From Cryobacterium roopkundense (GTDB taxonomy: Bacteria; Actinomycetota; Actinomycetes; Actinomycetales; Microbacteriaceae), in NCBI RefSeq assembly GCF_014200405.1, contig NZ_JACHBQ010000001.1, positions 806,001 to 870,000 of the forward strand: 64,000 nucleotides of DNA, written 5' to 3'. The position numbers were made by a program, and so were the translations under genes. The notes beneath the pieces are model-generated. The model worked only from the letters and a program-made list of their open reading frames with translations. It was not told the origin of the DNA and searched no databases. Below, piece by piece: positions 18,229 through 27,442 of this stretch (the stretch's first letter is position 1; each line of letters starts with the position of its first letter).

Positions 18229-18702
18229 CTAGTCGTCGCAGTCTTTCCCCTTGCAATCCTTGTTTTGATTGTCTTTGGCGTCTTCCTCGGCCTGCTTGGC
18301 GTCTTCAGCCGCCTGCTTGGCGTCAGCGTCGGCTTGCGCGGCCTCTGCTTCCGCCAGGTCCCGGGCAGCGGACGCCGCCTGGGCTTCGGCGGCATCGATT
18401 GCGGTCGACAAATCGGCCGATACCAGGTTGATTGCCGCCTGAATCTCGGCGGATCGCTCCGGTGCCACCTGGCCCGATGCGGCTGCCGTGCGGAGGTTGG
18501 CCTCGGCGTGCGAGAGTTCTGATCGTGCCTGGACCAGGTCACCGGCGGCGGCCGCCTCGGTCACCCCGAGCACGTCTGCCTGCAACTGCTCGGCGGTGGT
18601 CGGCTCCAGTGCCGGGGGCTTGCCGGCGCATCCCGCGAGCAGGAGCGCGGTCATCGCGCAGGCGGCGACGGCGACGGCCAGGCGTGAGCAGATGCGCATC
18701 AT
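18229..18702 (-). CDS. small helical lipoprotein downstream of the kinase
   Basis: The product is 157 residues: a signal peptide (residues 1-24), a lipobox LLAGC with the acylated Cys at about 25, a helical segment at about 38-105 (EQLQADVLGVTEAA, LSHAEANLRTAAASG), an Ala/Asp/Glu/Lys coiled-coil-like stretch to about 142 and an acidic end with two cysteines (DCKGKDC). It overlaps the kinase stop by 4 bp (ATGA), so they are made together. The short extracellular tail of the kinase (LGTHLQQLQESV) looks similar to the start of the helical domain. It may be a surface partner of the kinase; this is inference. No known family was recognised. Confidence 0.78.
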   Translation of the reverse strand: MMRICSRLAVAVAACAMTALLLAGCAGKPPALEPTTAEQLQADVLGVTEAAAAGDLVQARSELSHAEANLRTAAASGQVAPERSAEIQAAINLVSADLSTAIDAAEAQAASAARDLAEAEAAQADADAKQAAEDAKQAEEDAKDNQNKDCKGKDCDD

Positions 18703-19961
18703 GGGTTCACACTTTCCTGGAGCTGCTGCAGATGTGTGCCGAGGGTGCCGTCCACGGCGGGGTATGTGGGGGGAACAGCCTCCGGCGCGCTCGGCCGGTT
18801 GAGCAGCACGATCGCGAGCACGATAAGGGACGCGGCAATGACAACGGATGCCAGGAGTGCCCGCTTTGCCCGTGGCGTGCGCCCCCGGCGTTCGGGTTGC
18901 TCCTGCGGCCCCAGACCCCCGAGGGGCAGAACCGTCGTGGCCTCGTCGCCCGTCACCCGCGGTGCTGCTCCGGCCACGGTGGGCTCGGCGAGTGCGTCGG
19001 TGGGCATCAGCCGGGTGGCGGCATCCGCTTGCTCGGGAAGCAGCGCCGTTGCGAGGGCGGTTTCGGCGGCCAGATCAACGAGCAGCGCGGCGGTCGGCAC
19101 GGCTTCGCCAGCGTTTTCCGCCACCAGGGTGCGCAGAACGACCGCGGCCGCCGACGCGGTGGGGCGGTCTGCGGGCTCGCGGCTGGTCATGGCCGTCAGC
19201 AGGCCAGACCAGCCCTCGCTCACGGCGGCGGGAATTTCGGGCTGGCGCTGCAGCCGGGCCATCGCCGATTCGATGGCGGTTCCGGGGTAGGCGCGCTCGC
19301 CGGTGAGGCACTCCAGCAGCACGAGACCGAGCGAGTAGACATCCGTCGGCGGTCCGAGCGCGGTGCCGAGGGCCTGTTCCGGGCTGAGATAACTCGCGGT
19401 GCCGAGGGTTGCCCCGGTGGCGGTGAGCCGGGTTTCATCGAGCAGCCGGGCGATACCGAAGTCGGCGAGCTTGGCGTGCATGGCTCGGCCGGGGAATCCG
19501 GAGGGTGAGAGCAGCACATTTGCGGGTTTGATGTCCCGGTGAATGATGCCTTTCTCGTGCACGTAGTGCAGCGCCTCCGCGAGGTCTGCACCCATGTCGG
19601 CGAGGTCACGCGTGTCGATCGGGCCCTCGGCGAGGCGGGTGCGCAGATCGGCTCCGTCCACGAACTCCATCACGATGAATGTGCGCGGCATGCCGTTGAC
19701 CTGGGCGGATCCGGCATCGAAGAGCGTCACGAGCCCGAAGTGGTTGAGGCTCGCGAGCAGGGCGATCTCTCCGCTCTGCCGCTCGGGGTCCGCGGTGTCC
19801 ATGCTGTCGGAGCGAAAGAGTTTGACGGCCACGGTTCGGCCGAGCGACATGTCGGTGGCCTGGTAGACCGACGCCATGCCCCCGGTGCCCACGAGGCGGT
19901 CGAGGCGGAAGCGGTCGGCGAGGAGCAGGCCAAGCGGACCGACGGTGTGTTGCGTAGACAG
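18699..19961 (-). CDS. transmembrane Ser/Thr protein kinase with doubtful start
   Basis: This is a eukaryotic-type protein kinase. It has the glycine loop VGTGGMASVY, lysine VAVKLF, catalytic HRDIKPANVLL, DFGIARLL and the activation segment GTASYLSPEQALG, then a Pro/Ala/Thr linker, one membrane helix (LASVVIAASLIVLAIVLL) and a 30-residue outer tail. No ATG or GTG lies in frame before the glycine loop; the first in-frame GTG is inside it (19892). The frame is open upstream to a TAA just before 19983. A CTG at 19961 (giving STQHTVGPLG) has GGGGGT about 8 nt upstream and is used here. Alternatively the leaderless ATG at 19983 is the true start and one G too many in a G5 run (19967-19971) shifts the frame. 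Confidence 0.82.
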   Translation of the reverse strand: MSTQHTVGPLGLLLADRFRLDRLVGTGGMASVYQATDMSLGRTVAVKLFRSDSMDTADPERQSGEIALLASLNHFGLVTLFDAGSAQVNGMPRTFIVMEFVDGADLRTRLAEGPIDTRDLADMGADLAEALHYVHEKGIIHRDIKPANVLLSPSGFPGRAMHAKLADFGIARLLDETRLTATGATLGTASYLSPEQALGTALGPPTDVYSLGLVLLECLTGERAYPGTAIESAMARLQRQPEIPAAVSEGWSGLLTAMTSREPADRPTASAAAVVLRTLVAENAGEAVPTAALLVDLAAETALATALLPEQADAATRLMPTDALAEPTVAGAAPRVTGDEATTVLPLGGLGPQEQPERRGRTPRAKRALLASVVIAASLIVLAIVLLNRPSAPEAVPPTYPAVDGTLGTHLQQLQESVNP

Positions 19962-19990
19962 GTGAACCCCCAGTGACTGCCATTAAGCAA

Positions 19991-19996
19991 ACCATA
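19991..19996 (-). promoter_or_regulatory. -10 box (TATGGT) pointing at an out-of-frame kinase start
   Basis: TATGGT on the minus strand is 7 nt before an ATG at 19983, the leaderless arrangement. That ATG is one base out of frame with the kinase, which is the basis for suspecting a frameshift in the following G5 run. Confidence 0.45.
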
Positions 19997-20056
19997 CGAG
20001 CAGGGAAGCGGCGAGACGCGCAGTAAACGACCAGCCGCTTTGCAGCTTGGGACAGT

Positions 20057-20062
20057 TATTCT
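20057..20062 (+). promoter_or_regulatory. -10 box (TATTCT) for leaderless rseP
   Basis: TATTCT lies 6 nt before the GTG at 20069. There is no Shine-Dalgarno sequence in between, which fits a leaderless transcript. Confidence 0.55.
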
Positions 20063-20068
20063 ACTACA

Positions 20069-21442
20069 GTGGAACCTGTACTGCTCTTCATACTCGGCGT
20101 AGCCATCATCGTCGTCGGCCTCGCGCTGTCTATTGGCCTGCACGAAATCGGCCACCTGGTGCCGGCCAAGCTCTTCGGCGTCAAGGTCACGCAGTACATG
20201 ATCGGCTTCGGACCGACCCTCTGGTCCAAGAAGAAGGGCGAAACCGAGTACGGTTTCAAGGCCCTGCCCCTCGGCGGTTACATCTCCATGATCGGCATGT
20301 TTCCGCCGAAGAAGGACGGTGTCGTGCACAGTGCGAGCACCGGATTCTTCGACACGCTCGTGCAGGAGGGCGCTCCCGAGAAAGACGCGACGAGCAAGCG
20401 CTCCAACGCGATGTCCACCATGGCGGACGATGCCCGCCAGGCGAGCGCCGACACCATCGGCGAGGGCGAAGACCACCGCGCGTTCTACAGGCTTCCCGTT
20501 TACAAGCGCATCATCATCATGCTCGGCGGACCCACGATGAACCTTCTCATCGCCATTGTCATGTTTTCCATTCTGCTGATGGGATTCGGCAGTCCCCAGA
20601 CGAGCACCACAGTCGGAAGCGTCTCTGCCTGTGCGCTGCCTGCGACAAGTGATCGCCAGACGTGCCAGCCCGGCGACGAGGCCGCGCCCGGCGCAGCGGC
20701 CGGACTCCAGCCCGGTGACCGCCTCGTGAGCATCGACGGCACCGCGATCACGAGTTGGAGCCAGTCCACACAGATCATCCGCGAGGCTCCGGGCACGGTA
20801 CTTCAGCTCGTCGTAGACCGTGACGGTACCGAGCAGAGCCTGACCCTCACACCGAAGCTCACCGAGCGCTTCGTCCTGGGTGCCGACGGCCAGCCGACGA
20901 CCCAGACCGAGCAGGTCGGCTTCGTCGGAATCGGCGCCGCGAGCGAAATGGTGCGCCAGCCCGCCACCGCTGTGATGCCGGCCGTCGGCGAGACCATCGC
21001 CTCCACCGCGGCTATCATCATCCACCTGCCGCAACGTCTCGTCGACGTGGCCAACGCCGCCTTCGGACCGGGCGAGCGCGACCCCAACGGGCCCATGAGC
21101 ATGGTCGGAGTCGGCCGGGTCGCGGGGGAGATCGCAAGCATCGACACCATCCCGGTCGAGAGCAAGATCGCGAGCATGCTCGGCATCCTCGGTTCGGTCA
21201 ACATCGCGCTGTTCGTGTTCAACCTGGTGCCGCTGCTGCCGCTTGACGGCGGCCATATCGCCGGCGCGCTCTGGGAAGGCATCCGTCGGGCCTTCTCGAA
21301 GTTGTTCAAACGGCCGGAACCGGGCCCCGTCGACATGGCCAAGCTGATGCCGCTTACCCTCGCGGTGGTTGTCCTGCTCGGCGGCATGAGCCTGCTGCTC
21401 ATGTATGCCGACATCGTGAAGCCCGTCAACCTCTTCGGCTAG
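20069..21442 (+). CDS. rseP: site-2 intramembrane metalloprotease (RseP/Rip1 type)
   Basis: This 457-residue membrane protease cleaves anti-sigma factors or other membrane proteins within the bilayer. The first helix carries the zinc motif HEIGH (residues 25-29). A soluble part follows with a PDZ domain at about 205-285 (GLQPGDRLVSIDGT), and the last helices contain NLVPLLPLDGGHI, which supplies the third zinc ligand. A charged insertion at about 85-145 (ASTGFFDTLVQEG, EGEDHRAFY) is longer than in E. coli RseP and usual in actinobacteria. It starts at GTG, apparently leaderless. It sits in the MEP gene region, divergent from the kinase gene. Confidence 0.93.
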   Translation: MEPVLLFILGVAIIVVGLALSIGLHEIGHLVPAKLFGVKVTQYMIGFGPTLWSKKKGETEYGFKALPLGGYISMIGMFPPKKDGVVHSASTGFFDTLVQEGAPEKDATSKRSNAMSTMADDARQASADTIGEGEDHRAFYRLPVYKRIIIMLGGPTMNLLIAIVMFSILLMGFGSPQTSTTVGSVSACALPATSDRQTCQPGDEAAPGAAAGLQPGDRLVSIDGTAITSWSQSTQIIREAPGTVLQLVVDRDGTEQSLTLTPKLTERFVLGADGQPTTQTEQVGFVGIGAASEMVRQPATAVMPAVGETIASTAAIIIHLPQRLVDVANAAFGPGERDPNGPMSMVGVGRVAGEIASIDTIPVESKIASMLGILGSVNIALFVFNLVPLLPLDGGHIAGALWEGIRRAFSKLFKRPEPGPVDMAKLMPLTLAVVVLLGGMSLLLMYADIVKPVNLFG

Positions 21443-21725
21443 CACGTTCGGGTGAATTGGCCACTGCTCGGCATCGGGGTGGTCGCTCTGACCCTGGGCG
21501 CACTCGCCTACCGCCGCATGTGGGTCAACTGGATCGCTCCAGTGACCCCCGGGCAGCATGGCTGGCCCTCGCAAGCGTCCCCGCCGGTGCTTTTCGACCC
21601 ACTATCGTGCCACTCCGGAGAAATCAGCGCCAGGACCCGCCGTCTGAGGGCCTGCCGCGCCGTTGCCGCGCCTCGCTGCCGCTGTAGCTGCCGCGCCACG
21701 CGGTAGCGGCGCGCCAGCCCGCGAC

Positions 21726-22910
21726 CTATCGGGACAGCAGCAGCGCCTCACCCTGGCCGCCGCCGCCGCAGAGCGCCACGGCGGCCTTGCCGCCGGCACG
21801 GCGGGATAGCTCGAGGGCCGCGTGCAGGGCTACCCGGGCGCCCGAAGCGCCGATCGGGTGTCCGATCGCGATGCCGCCACCGTGAATGTTCACCTTGTCC
21901 TCGGAGACCCCGAGTTCCTTCGACGACTGCACCACAACGGATGCGAAAGCCTCGTTGATCTCGACGACGTCGAGATCCGCGGCGGTCCAGCCCTGCTTCG
22001 TGAGCGCGCTCGCAATGGCGTTCGCCGGCTGGGAGTGCAGAGAGTTGTCGGGACCGGCCACCTGGCCTGAGGCCTCGATCACGGCGAGCCAGCTGAGACC
22101 GTGCTCTTCGGCCCAGGCGCGGCTGGTGACCACGATGGCGCTCGCGCCGTCGCTCAGTGGCGCCGCGTTGCCGGCGGTGATGTTGCCGTCTTTCGAGAAT
22201 GCGGGACGAAGTTTGCCAAGAGTGTCGGTGGTGCTCTCCGCCCGCACTCCCTCATCGGTTGTCAGCATGAGAGGGTCGCCCTTGCGCTGCGGCACGCTCA
22301 AGGGGGTGATCTCGCCCTCGAAGATTCCGGCGGCAACTGCGGCGGCCGTTCGCTGGTGCGATTTGGCGGCCACATCGTCCTGCTCGAGGCGGTTCAAGCC
22401 GAGTTTTTCGTTGGCGAGTTCGGTTGAGAGCCCCATCGAGAGACCGTCGAAGGCATCTGTCAGCCCGTCGTGCGCGGCGTGGTCGAGCGCGGAAACCGTG
22501 CCATATGCCCAGCCCTGGCGTGACCCGGCAAGAATGTGCGGTGCCCGTGACATCGATTCCTGGCCGCCGGCGATCACGACATCCGCTTCACCGAGACGGA
22601 TCAAACGGGCCGCGTCAATGATTGCGGCGAGACCGGAGAGGCACACCTTGTTGAGCGTCATAGCCGGAACGTTCCATGGAATGCCCGCGGCTATCGAACT
22701 CTGGCGGGCTGGGTTCTGGCCGCAGCCAGCCTGAAGCACCTGCCCCATGAGGACGAAGTCGACCTGTTCCGGGGCCACGCCGGCGCGTTCGAGGGCGCCC
22801 GCAATCGCAGCGGCACCCAGCTCCACGGCGGTGAGTGAGGAAAGCTGGCCGTTTACGCGGCCCTGAGGGGTGCGCGATCCGGCAAGAATAACGACGTCTG
22901 GTGCGGTCAT
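21726..22910 (-). CDS. acetyl-CoA C-acetyltransferase (thiolase)
   Basis: This 394-residue thiolase condenses two acetyl-CoA molecules, or in reverse cleaves acetoacetyl-CoA or longer 3-ketoacyl-CoA. The acylated Cys is Cys90 in NKVCLSGL, the His is in GGGIAIGHPIGASGAR and the second Cys is in LCGGGGQGEALLLSR. ATG at 22910 with AGGAGT 5 nt upstream; an upstream in-frame ATG (22994) would add a tail that is not family-like. Because the MEP pathway makes isoprenoids here, a role in fatty acid or ketone-body metabolism is more likely than in the mevalonate pathway. Confidence 0.93.
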   Translation of the reverse strand: MTAPDVVILAGSRTPQGRVNGQLSSLTAVELGAAAIAGALERAGVAPEQVDFVLMGQVLQAGCGQNPARQSSIAAGIPWNVPAMTLNKVCLSGLAAIIDAARLIRLGEADVVIAGGQESMSRAPHILAGSRQGWAYGTVSALDHAAHDGLTDAFDGLSMGLSTELANEKLGLNRLEQDDVAAKSHQRTAAAVAAGIFEGEITPLSVPQRKGDPLMLTTDEGVRAESTTDTLGKLRPAFSKDGNITAGNAAPLSDGASAIVVTSRAWAEEHGLSWLAVIEASGQVAGPDNSLHSQPANAIASALTKQGWTAADLDVVEINEAFASVVVQSSKELGVSEDKVNIHGGGIAIGHPIGASGARVALHAALELSRRAGGKAAVALCGGGGQGEALLLSR

Positions 22911-22979
22911 AAGGACTCCTTCGTCTGCGGCTGTCCTTCGACAGTAGCGGTCGTCCGTGTCACCGTCCTGACGCGCCAT

Positions 22980-23019
22980 TGAACGTGCGGCCATCTTGGG
23001 GCCGCGCGTTCAGGTGAAC
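22980..23019. promoter_or_regulatory. nested palindromes between thiolase and ispG
   Basis: A 13-bp inverted repeat with one mismatch (22980-22992 and 23000-23012, 7-nt loop) overlaps a second perfect palindrome GTTCA-GG-TGAAC (23008-23019). They sit about 15 bp upstream of the ispG -10 box and 70 bp from the thiolase start, a place suited to an operator controlling both genes. The regulator is unknown. Confidence 0.4.
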
Positions 23020-23034
23020 TGCGGCCCCGGCGCG

Positions 23035-23040
23035 TAAGCT
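23035..23040 (+). promoter_or_regulatory. -10 box (TAAGCT) for leaderless ispG
   Basis: TAAGCT is 6 nt before the GTG at 23047, with no ribosome site between. Confidence 0.55.
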
Positions 23041-23046
23041 AACGGC

Positions 23047-24207
23047 GTGGCTGCAATCAATTTGGGAATGCCCAAAATACCCGAGATACTCGCTCCGAGA
23101 CGCAAGTCCCGGCAGATCAAAGTCGGCAAGGTGCTCGTCGGCGGCGACGCCCGCGTGAGCGTTCAGTCGATGACGACGACCCAGACGACGAACATAAACG
23201 GCACTCTCCAGCAGATCGCCGAGCTCACGGCGAGCGGATGCGACATCGTGCGTGTGGCCGTGCCCACCCGCGACGACGCCGAGGTGTTGTCGATCATCGC
23301 GAAGAAGAGCCAGATTCCGGTCATCGCCGACATCCACTTCCAGCCCAACTACGTGTACGCCGCGATCGACGCCGGCTGCGCCGCTGTACGGGTGAACCCG
23401 GGCAACATCCGCAAGTTCGACGACCAAGTGGGCAAGATCGCCGCCGCCGCGAAGGCAGCGGGCGTGAGCCTGCGCATCGGCGTGAACGCCGGTTCCCTCG
23501 AGCCGAGCCTCATGCAGAAGTACGGCAAGGCCACGGCGGAGGCCCTCGTGGAGAGCGCCGTCTGGGAAGCCAGCCTCTTCGAAGAGCACGACTTCCACGA
23601 CTTCAAGATCTCGGTCAAGCACAACGACCCCGTCATCATGGTCAAGGCATACCGGCTGCTCGCTGAACGCGGCGATTGGCCCCTTCACCTCGGCGTGACA
23701 GAGGCAGGCCCGTCGTTCCAGGGCACCATCAAGAGCGCCACGGCGTTCGGTATCCTGCTCGGCGAAGGAATCGGCGACACCATTCGCGTGTCGCTCAGCG
23801 CCCCGCCGGCCGAGGAGATCAAGGTGGGCCTGCAGATCCTGCAGTCACTCAACCTGCGTGAACGCAAGCTCGAGATTGTCTCCTGCCCGAGCTGCGGGCG
23901 AGCCCAGGTCGACGTGTACAAGCTCGCCAATGACGTCACCGACGGCCTCGAGGGCATGACAGTGCCGCTGCGTGTCGCCGTGATGGGCTGTGTCGTCAAC
24001 GGACCCGGCGAGGCCCGCGATGCCGACCTGGGTGTGGCCTCGGGAAACGGCAAGGGGCAGATCTTCGTGCGCGGCGAGGTCATCAAGACCGTGCCGGAGT
24101 CCGAAATCGTCGCCACTCTCATCGAGGAGGCCAACCGGCTCGCCGCTGAGATGCCCGCCGCGGAGTCAGGACTCGGCGTCCCCGTCGTCACGGTCGGCTC
24201 CAACTAG
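23047..24207 (+). CDS. ispG: 4-hydroxy-3-methylbut-2-enyl diphosphate synthase
   Basis: This 386-residue [4Fe-4S] enzyme converts MEcPP to HMBPP, the penultimate step of the MEP pathway. It has the N-terminal TIM-barrel signature [15 protein letters not shown] and the C-terminal cluster ligands CPSCGR and [15 protein letters not shown]. The GTG start follows a TAAGCT box at 6 nt. proS follows after 47 bp but has its own -10 box. Confidence 0.97.
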   Translation: MAAINLGMPKIPEILAPRRKSRQIKVGKVLVGGDARVSVQSMTTTQTTNINGTLQQIAELTASGCDIVRVAVPTRDDAEVLSIIAKKSQIPVIADIHFQPNYVYAAIDAGCAAVRVNPGNIRKFDDQVGKIAAAAKAAGVSLRIGVNAGSLEPSLMQKYGKATAEALVESAVWEASLFEEHDFHDFKISVKHNDPVIMVKAYRLLAERGDWPLHLGVTEAGPSFQGTIKSATAFGILLGEGIGDTIRVSLSAPPAEEIKVGLQILQSLNLRERKLEIVSCPSCGRAQVDVYKLANDVTDGLEGMTVPLRVAVMGCVVNGPGEARDADLGVASGNGKGQIFVRGEVIKTVPESEIVATLIEEANRLAAEMPAAESGLGVPVVTVGSN

Positions 24208-24242
24208 TCGTTCCCCGGAACCCGGCCGGGCCGGGACGCGCG

Positions 24243-24248
24243 TAAGGT
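24243..24248 (+). promoter_or_regulatory. -10 box (TAAGGT) for leaderless proS
   Basis: TAAGGT ends 6 nt before the GTG at 24255. Confidence 0.5.
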
Positions 24249-24254
24249 GGGTCA

Positions 24255-26018
24255 GTGCCTACACGTTTGTCTAACTACTTCCTCCGTACACTCCGCGAAG
24301 ATCCCTCCGACGCCGAGGTAACCAGCCACCGTCTCCTCGTGCGTGCCGGGTACATCCGTCGCCAGGCTCCCGGCATCTTCGCCTGGCTGCCCCTCGGGCT
24401 GCGGGTGAAGGCAAAGGTCGAGCGGATCGTGCGTGAGGAAATGGCCGCGGCCGGCGCTTTCGAGGTGCACTTCCCTGCCCTGTTACCGCGCGAACCGTAC
24501 GAGCTCACCGGGCGCTGGGACGAGTACGGCGACGGACTTTTCCGCCTGCAAGACCGCAAGGGCTCCGACATGCTGCTTGCCCCCACCCATGAAGAGGTGT
24601 TCACACTGCTGGTGAAAGACCTATACAGCAGCTACAAGGATCTTCCCCTGTCGATCTACCAGATCCAGGACAAGTACCGCGACGAGGCACGCTCCCGCGG
24701 CGGGCTGCTTCGCGGCCGTGAATTCACCATGAAAGACGCGTACTCCTTCGACCACACCGACGCCGGGCTCGACGTGAGCTATCAGGCGCAGCGCGACGCG
24801 TACGAGCGCATCTTCACCCGCTTCGGCCTCGAATACGTGATCGTGCAAGCGGATGCCGGCGCGATGGGCGGCTCAAAGAGCGAAGAGTTCCTGCACCCCA
24901 CCCCCGTCGGCGAAGACACGTTCGTGCGCTCGGCCGGCGGGTACGCCGCCAACGTGGAGGCCTTCAAAACCCTCGTGCCGCCGTCCTTCGACTGGGCCGC
25001 TCTGCCCGCCGCCGAGGTGTTCGACACTCCAGACACCCCCACCATCCAGACCCTCGTAGACAAGGCGAACAGCGAGCACCCCCGCCCTGACGGCCGCGAG
25101 TGGACCGCCGCCGACACGCTCAAGAACGTGGTCCTGGCCCTCGTCTTCCCGGACGGCACCCGCGAGATCGTCGCGATCGGCGTTCCGGGCGACCGCGACG
25201 TCGACCTCAAGCGCGTCGAGGTGGCGTTCGCTCCCGCCGAGGTCGAGGCCGCCAACGAGGCGGACTTCGTCAAGAACCCCGGCCTGGTCAAGGGCTACAT
25301 CGGCCCGTGGAGCGCAGCCGGCGCGGTCCTCGGCGAGAAGTCGGCCACCGGCATCCGCTTCCTGGTCGATCCCCGGATCGTTGCGGGCACCGAATGGATC
25401 ACCGGCGCGAACGAGTCAGGACGTCACGTCTTCGGCCTCGTGGCCGGGCGTGACTTCGCCGTGGACTCGGTCGTAGAGGCCTCGGACGTGCGCGCCGGAG
25501 ACCCGGCACCCGACGGCTCCGGGCCCGTGGAGCTCATTCGCGGTATGGAGGTCGGGCACGTCTTCCAGCTCGGTCGTAAGTATGCGGAGGTGCTCGGGCT
25601 CAAGGTTCTCGACGAGAACGGCAAGCTCGTCACCGTCACGATGGGTTCCTACGGCATCGGTATCACCCGCATCCTCGCGGTCATCGCCGAACTCAACAAC
25701 GACGCTAAGGGTCTGATCTGGCCCGAGGCCGTCGCCCCGTTCGACGTTCACGTGATTGCGACCGGACGCGACGAGATCGTCTTCGAGACCTCCGAGCAGG
25801 TCGTCGCCGCACTTGAGGCCACCGGCCGCGAAGTGCTCTACGACGACCGCAAAAAGGTGTCGCCCGGAGTGAAATTCGGCGACGCCGAACTGATCGGTGT
25901 GCCGTGGATCGTCATCGTGGGCCGTGGAGCAGCCGACGGGATCGTCGAGCTGTGGAACCGCAGCACCGGGGAACGCGAACAGGTTGCCGCGGCAGACGTG
26001 GCCGCACACTTCGCCTGA
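24255..26018 (+). CDS. proS: prolyl-tRNA synthetase
   Basis: This 587-residue class II synthetase charges tRNA-Pro. It is the bacterial type: motif 2 [27 protein letters not shown] is intact, a YbaK-type editing insertion is present between motifs 2 and 3 (about 240-395), followed by motif 3 [12 protein letters not shown] and an anticodon-binding domain (about 490-587). GTG start, apparently leaderless. nusA follows after 71 bp; rimP, which often lies between these genes, is not there. Confidence 0.97.
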   Translation: MPTRLSNYFLRTLREDPSDAEVTSHRLLVRAGYIRRQAPGIFAWLPLGLRVKAKVERIVREEMAAAGAFEVHFPALLPREPYELTGRWDEYGDGLFRLQDRKGSDMLLAPTHEEVFTLLVKDLYSSYKDLPLSIYQIQDKYRDEARSRGGLLRGREFTMKDAYSFDHTDAGLDVSYQAQRDAYERIFTRFGLEYVIVQADAGAMGGSKSEEFLHPTPVGEDTFVRSAGGYAANVEAFKTLVPPSFDWAALPAAEVFDTPDTPTIQTLVDKANSEHPRPDGREWTAADTLKNVVLALVFPDGTREIVAIGVPGDRDVDLKRVEVAFAPAEVEAANEADFVKNPGLVKGYIGPWSAAGAVLGEKSATGIRFLVDPRIVAGTEWITGANESGRHVFGLVAGRDFAVDSVVEASDVRAGDPAPDGSGPVELIRGMEVGHVFQLGRKYAEVLGLKVLDENGKLVTVTMGSYGIGITRILAVIAELNNDAKGLIWPEAVAPFDVHVIATGRDEIVFETSEQVVAALEATGREVLYDDRKKVSPGVKFGDAELIGVPWIVIVGRGAADGIVELWNRSTGEREQVAAADVAAHFA

Positions 26019-26089
26019 GTCGGGTACCTTTAGAGGTGAGCCCGCTGCGCAGTTTCGCGGCGGCAAGATCTGAATAGAGGAGGCCGGCC

Positions 26090-27100
26090 ATGGACATCGA
26101 CCTCAGTGTTTTGCGGCAATTGGAGCGCGAGAAAGAGATTCCCTTCGAGGAACTCGTGCAGATTATTGAGCAGGCAATCCTGACGGCCTATCTGAAGCAC
26201 ACCCACCCGGATGAGCCCACGAAGCAGGCAGCCTTGGAAGAGGCGGGAGTACGTGTTGTACTCGACCGCAAGAATGGGCACGTAGACATCTACGTACCCG
26301 AGCACGACGAAGAAGACAATGTCATCGGCGAAGCCATCGACAACCCGACCGACTTCGGTCGCATCGCGGCTTTCGCGGCAAAACAGGTCATCAACCAGCG
26401 GCTCCGCGATCTTGCGGACGACGCTGTGCTGGGCGAATTCAAGGGACGCGAGGGCGACATCGTCGCCGGGATCATCCAGCAGGGTCCCAACCCGCGCATG
26501 ATCCACGTCGACCTGGGGTCCATCGAGGCCATCATGCCGCCCGAGGAGCAGGTGCCAAGCGAGACGTACGTGCACGGCGCACGCATCCGCGTGTTCGTCA
26601 CGGCGGTGGGACGTGGCCTCAAAGGCCCGCAGATCACCGTGTCGCGCACACACCCCTCGCTCGTGCGCAAGCTCTTCGCACTCGAGGTTCCGGAGATTGC
26701 GAGCGGCGTCGTGGAGATCGTGTCACTCGCCCGTGAAGCCGGGCACCGCACCAAGATCGCCGTGCGCGCGACCGAACCCGGGGTCAACGCCAAGGGCGCC
26801 TGCATCGGCGAGCTCGGCCAGCGCGTTCGCGCTGTCACCGCTGAGTTGAACAACGAAAAGATCGACATCGTCGATTTCTCGCCAGATCTGGCCACGTTTG
26901 TGGCCAGCGCGCTGTCGCCAGCCAAGGTGACGAGCGCGTACGTCATTGACGAGTCGATCAAGGCCGTTCGCGCCCTCGTTCCCGACTACCAGCTCTCTCT
27001 CGCCATCGGCAAAGAGGGCCAGAATGCACGCCTTGCGGCGAAGCTGACGGGTGCCAAAATCGACATTCAGCCGGATAGCATTCTGGAGGACGCCGAATAG
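26090..27100 (+). CDS. nusA: transcription termination/antitermination factor NusA
   Basis: The protein has 336 residues with the NusA N-terminal domain (1-125), S1 (about 135-200, GDIVAGIIQQGPN) and two KH domains (about 210-335) ending in the conserved AIGKEGQNARLAAKLTGAKIDI. It binds RNA polymerase and nascent RNA. It lacks the acidic repeats of enterobacterial NusA, as is normal in actinobacteria. The ATG has GAGGAGG 7 nt upstream. It heads the nusA-ylxR-infB-rbfA group. Confidence 0.96.
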   Translation: MDIDLSVLRQLEREKEIPFEELVQIIEQAILTAYLKHTHPDEPTKQAALEEAGVRVVLDRKNGHVDIYVPEHDEEDNVIGEAIDNPTDFGRIAAFAAKQVINQRLRDLADDAVLGEFKGREGDIVAGIIQQGPNPRMIHVDLGSIEAIMPPEEQVPSETYVHGARIRVFVTAVGRGLKGPQITVSRTHPSLVRKLFALEVPEIASGVVEIVSLAREAGHRTKIAVRATEPGVNAKGACIGELGQRVRAVTAELNNEKIDIVDFSPDLATFVASALSPAKVTSAYVIDESIKAVRALVPDYQLSLAIGKEGQNARLAAKLTGAKIDIQPDSILEDAE

Positions 27101-27108
27101 GGGGTACG

Positions 27109-27366
27109 ATGGACTCCGTTAGAACGTGCATTGGATGCCGTTCTCGCGCCTCACGTTCCTCACTCATGAGGATCGTCGCCCGGGAATCAGAAATTGTGGT
27201 GGATGAAACCGCTACTCTCCCCGGGAGGGGTGCGTGGTTGCATCCGACCGTCTCGTGCTTCCAAGACGCACAGAGGCGACGCGCTTTCGGGCGTGCCCTT
27301 CGCGTGACCAGCCAGCTGGACGCGAAACAACTAGAGAACAGGCTGACTTGGCTTATGGATAACTAA
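27109..27366 (+). CDS. ylxR: YlxR (DUF448) RNA-binding protein
   Basis: This 85-residue protein has the signature RTCIGCRSRA at residues 5-14 and GRGAWLHP near 39, typical of YlxR between nusA and infB. YlxR is a small nucleic-acid-binding protein of this operon; in Bacillus it has been linked to regulation of many genes and to RNase P. The ATG lies 8 bp after the nusA stop with GGGGG upstream. The length is usual. Confidence 0.93.
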   Translation: MDSVRTCIGCRSRASRSSLMRIVARESEIVVDETATLPGRGAWLHPTVSCFQDAQRRRAFGRALRVTSQLDAKQLENRLTWLMDN

Positions 27367-27390
27367 TGAGCGGCTCGAAATGAGACCCGT

Positions 27391-27427
27391 CCGTTATTAA
27401 CGGCCTGCCCCTTTCCGGGTGCAGGCC
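27391..27427 (+). promoter_or_regulatory. short palindrome and hairpin in the infB leader
   Basis: CCGTTA-T-TAACGG (27391-27403) is a perfect 13-bp palindrome, overlapped by a stem GGCCTGC/GCAGGCC (27402-27408 with 27421-27427). The hairpin ends 15 nt before the infB GTG, close to its AGGAG. It could shape translation of infB or act as a weak terminator. Confidence 0.35.
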
Positions 27428-27442
27428 CGGAACAGGAGAATT

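Noticed and set aside
19727..21574. A 615-codon minus-strand frame opposite rseP running into the kinase region
   Set aside because: It reads the kinase in the wrong frame and has no domain; rseP on the plus strand is certain.
21452..21706. A possible small membrane protein starting at GTG 21452 after rseP (first about 34 codons hydrophobic with G/C-rich third positions)
   Set aside because: The second half becomes Cys/Arg-rich junk, there is no ribosome site and only a near-miss TAGCAC box. It might be a remnant, but the support is too thin to annotate.
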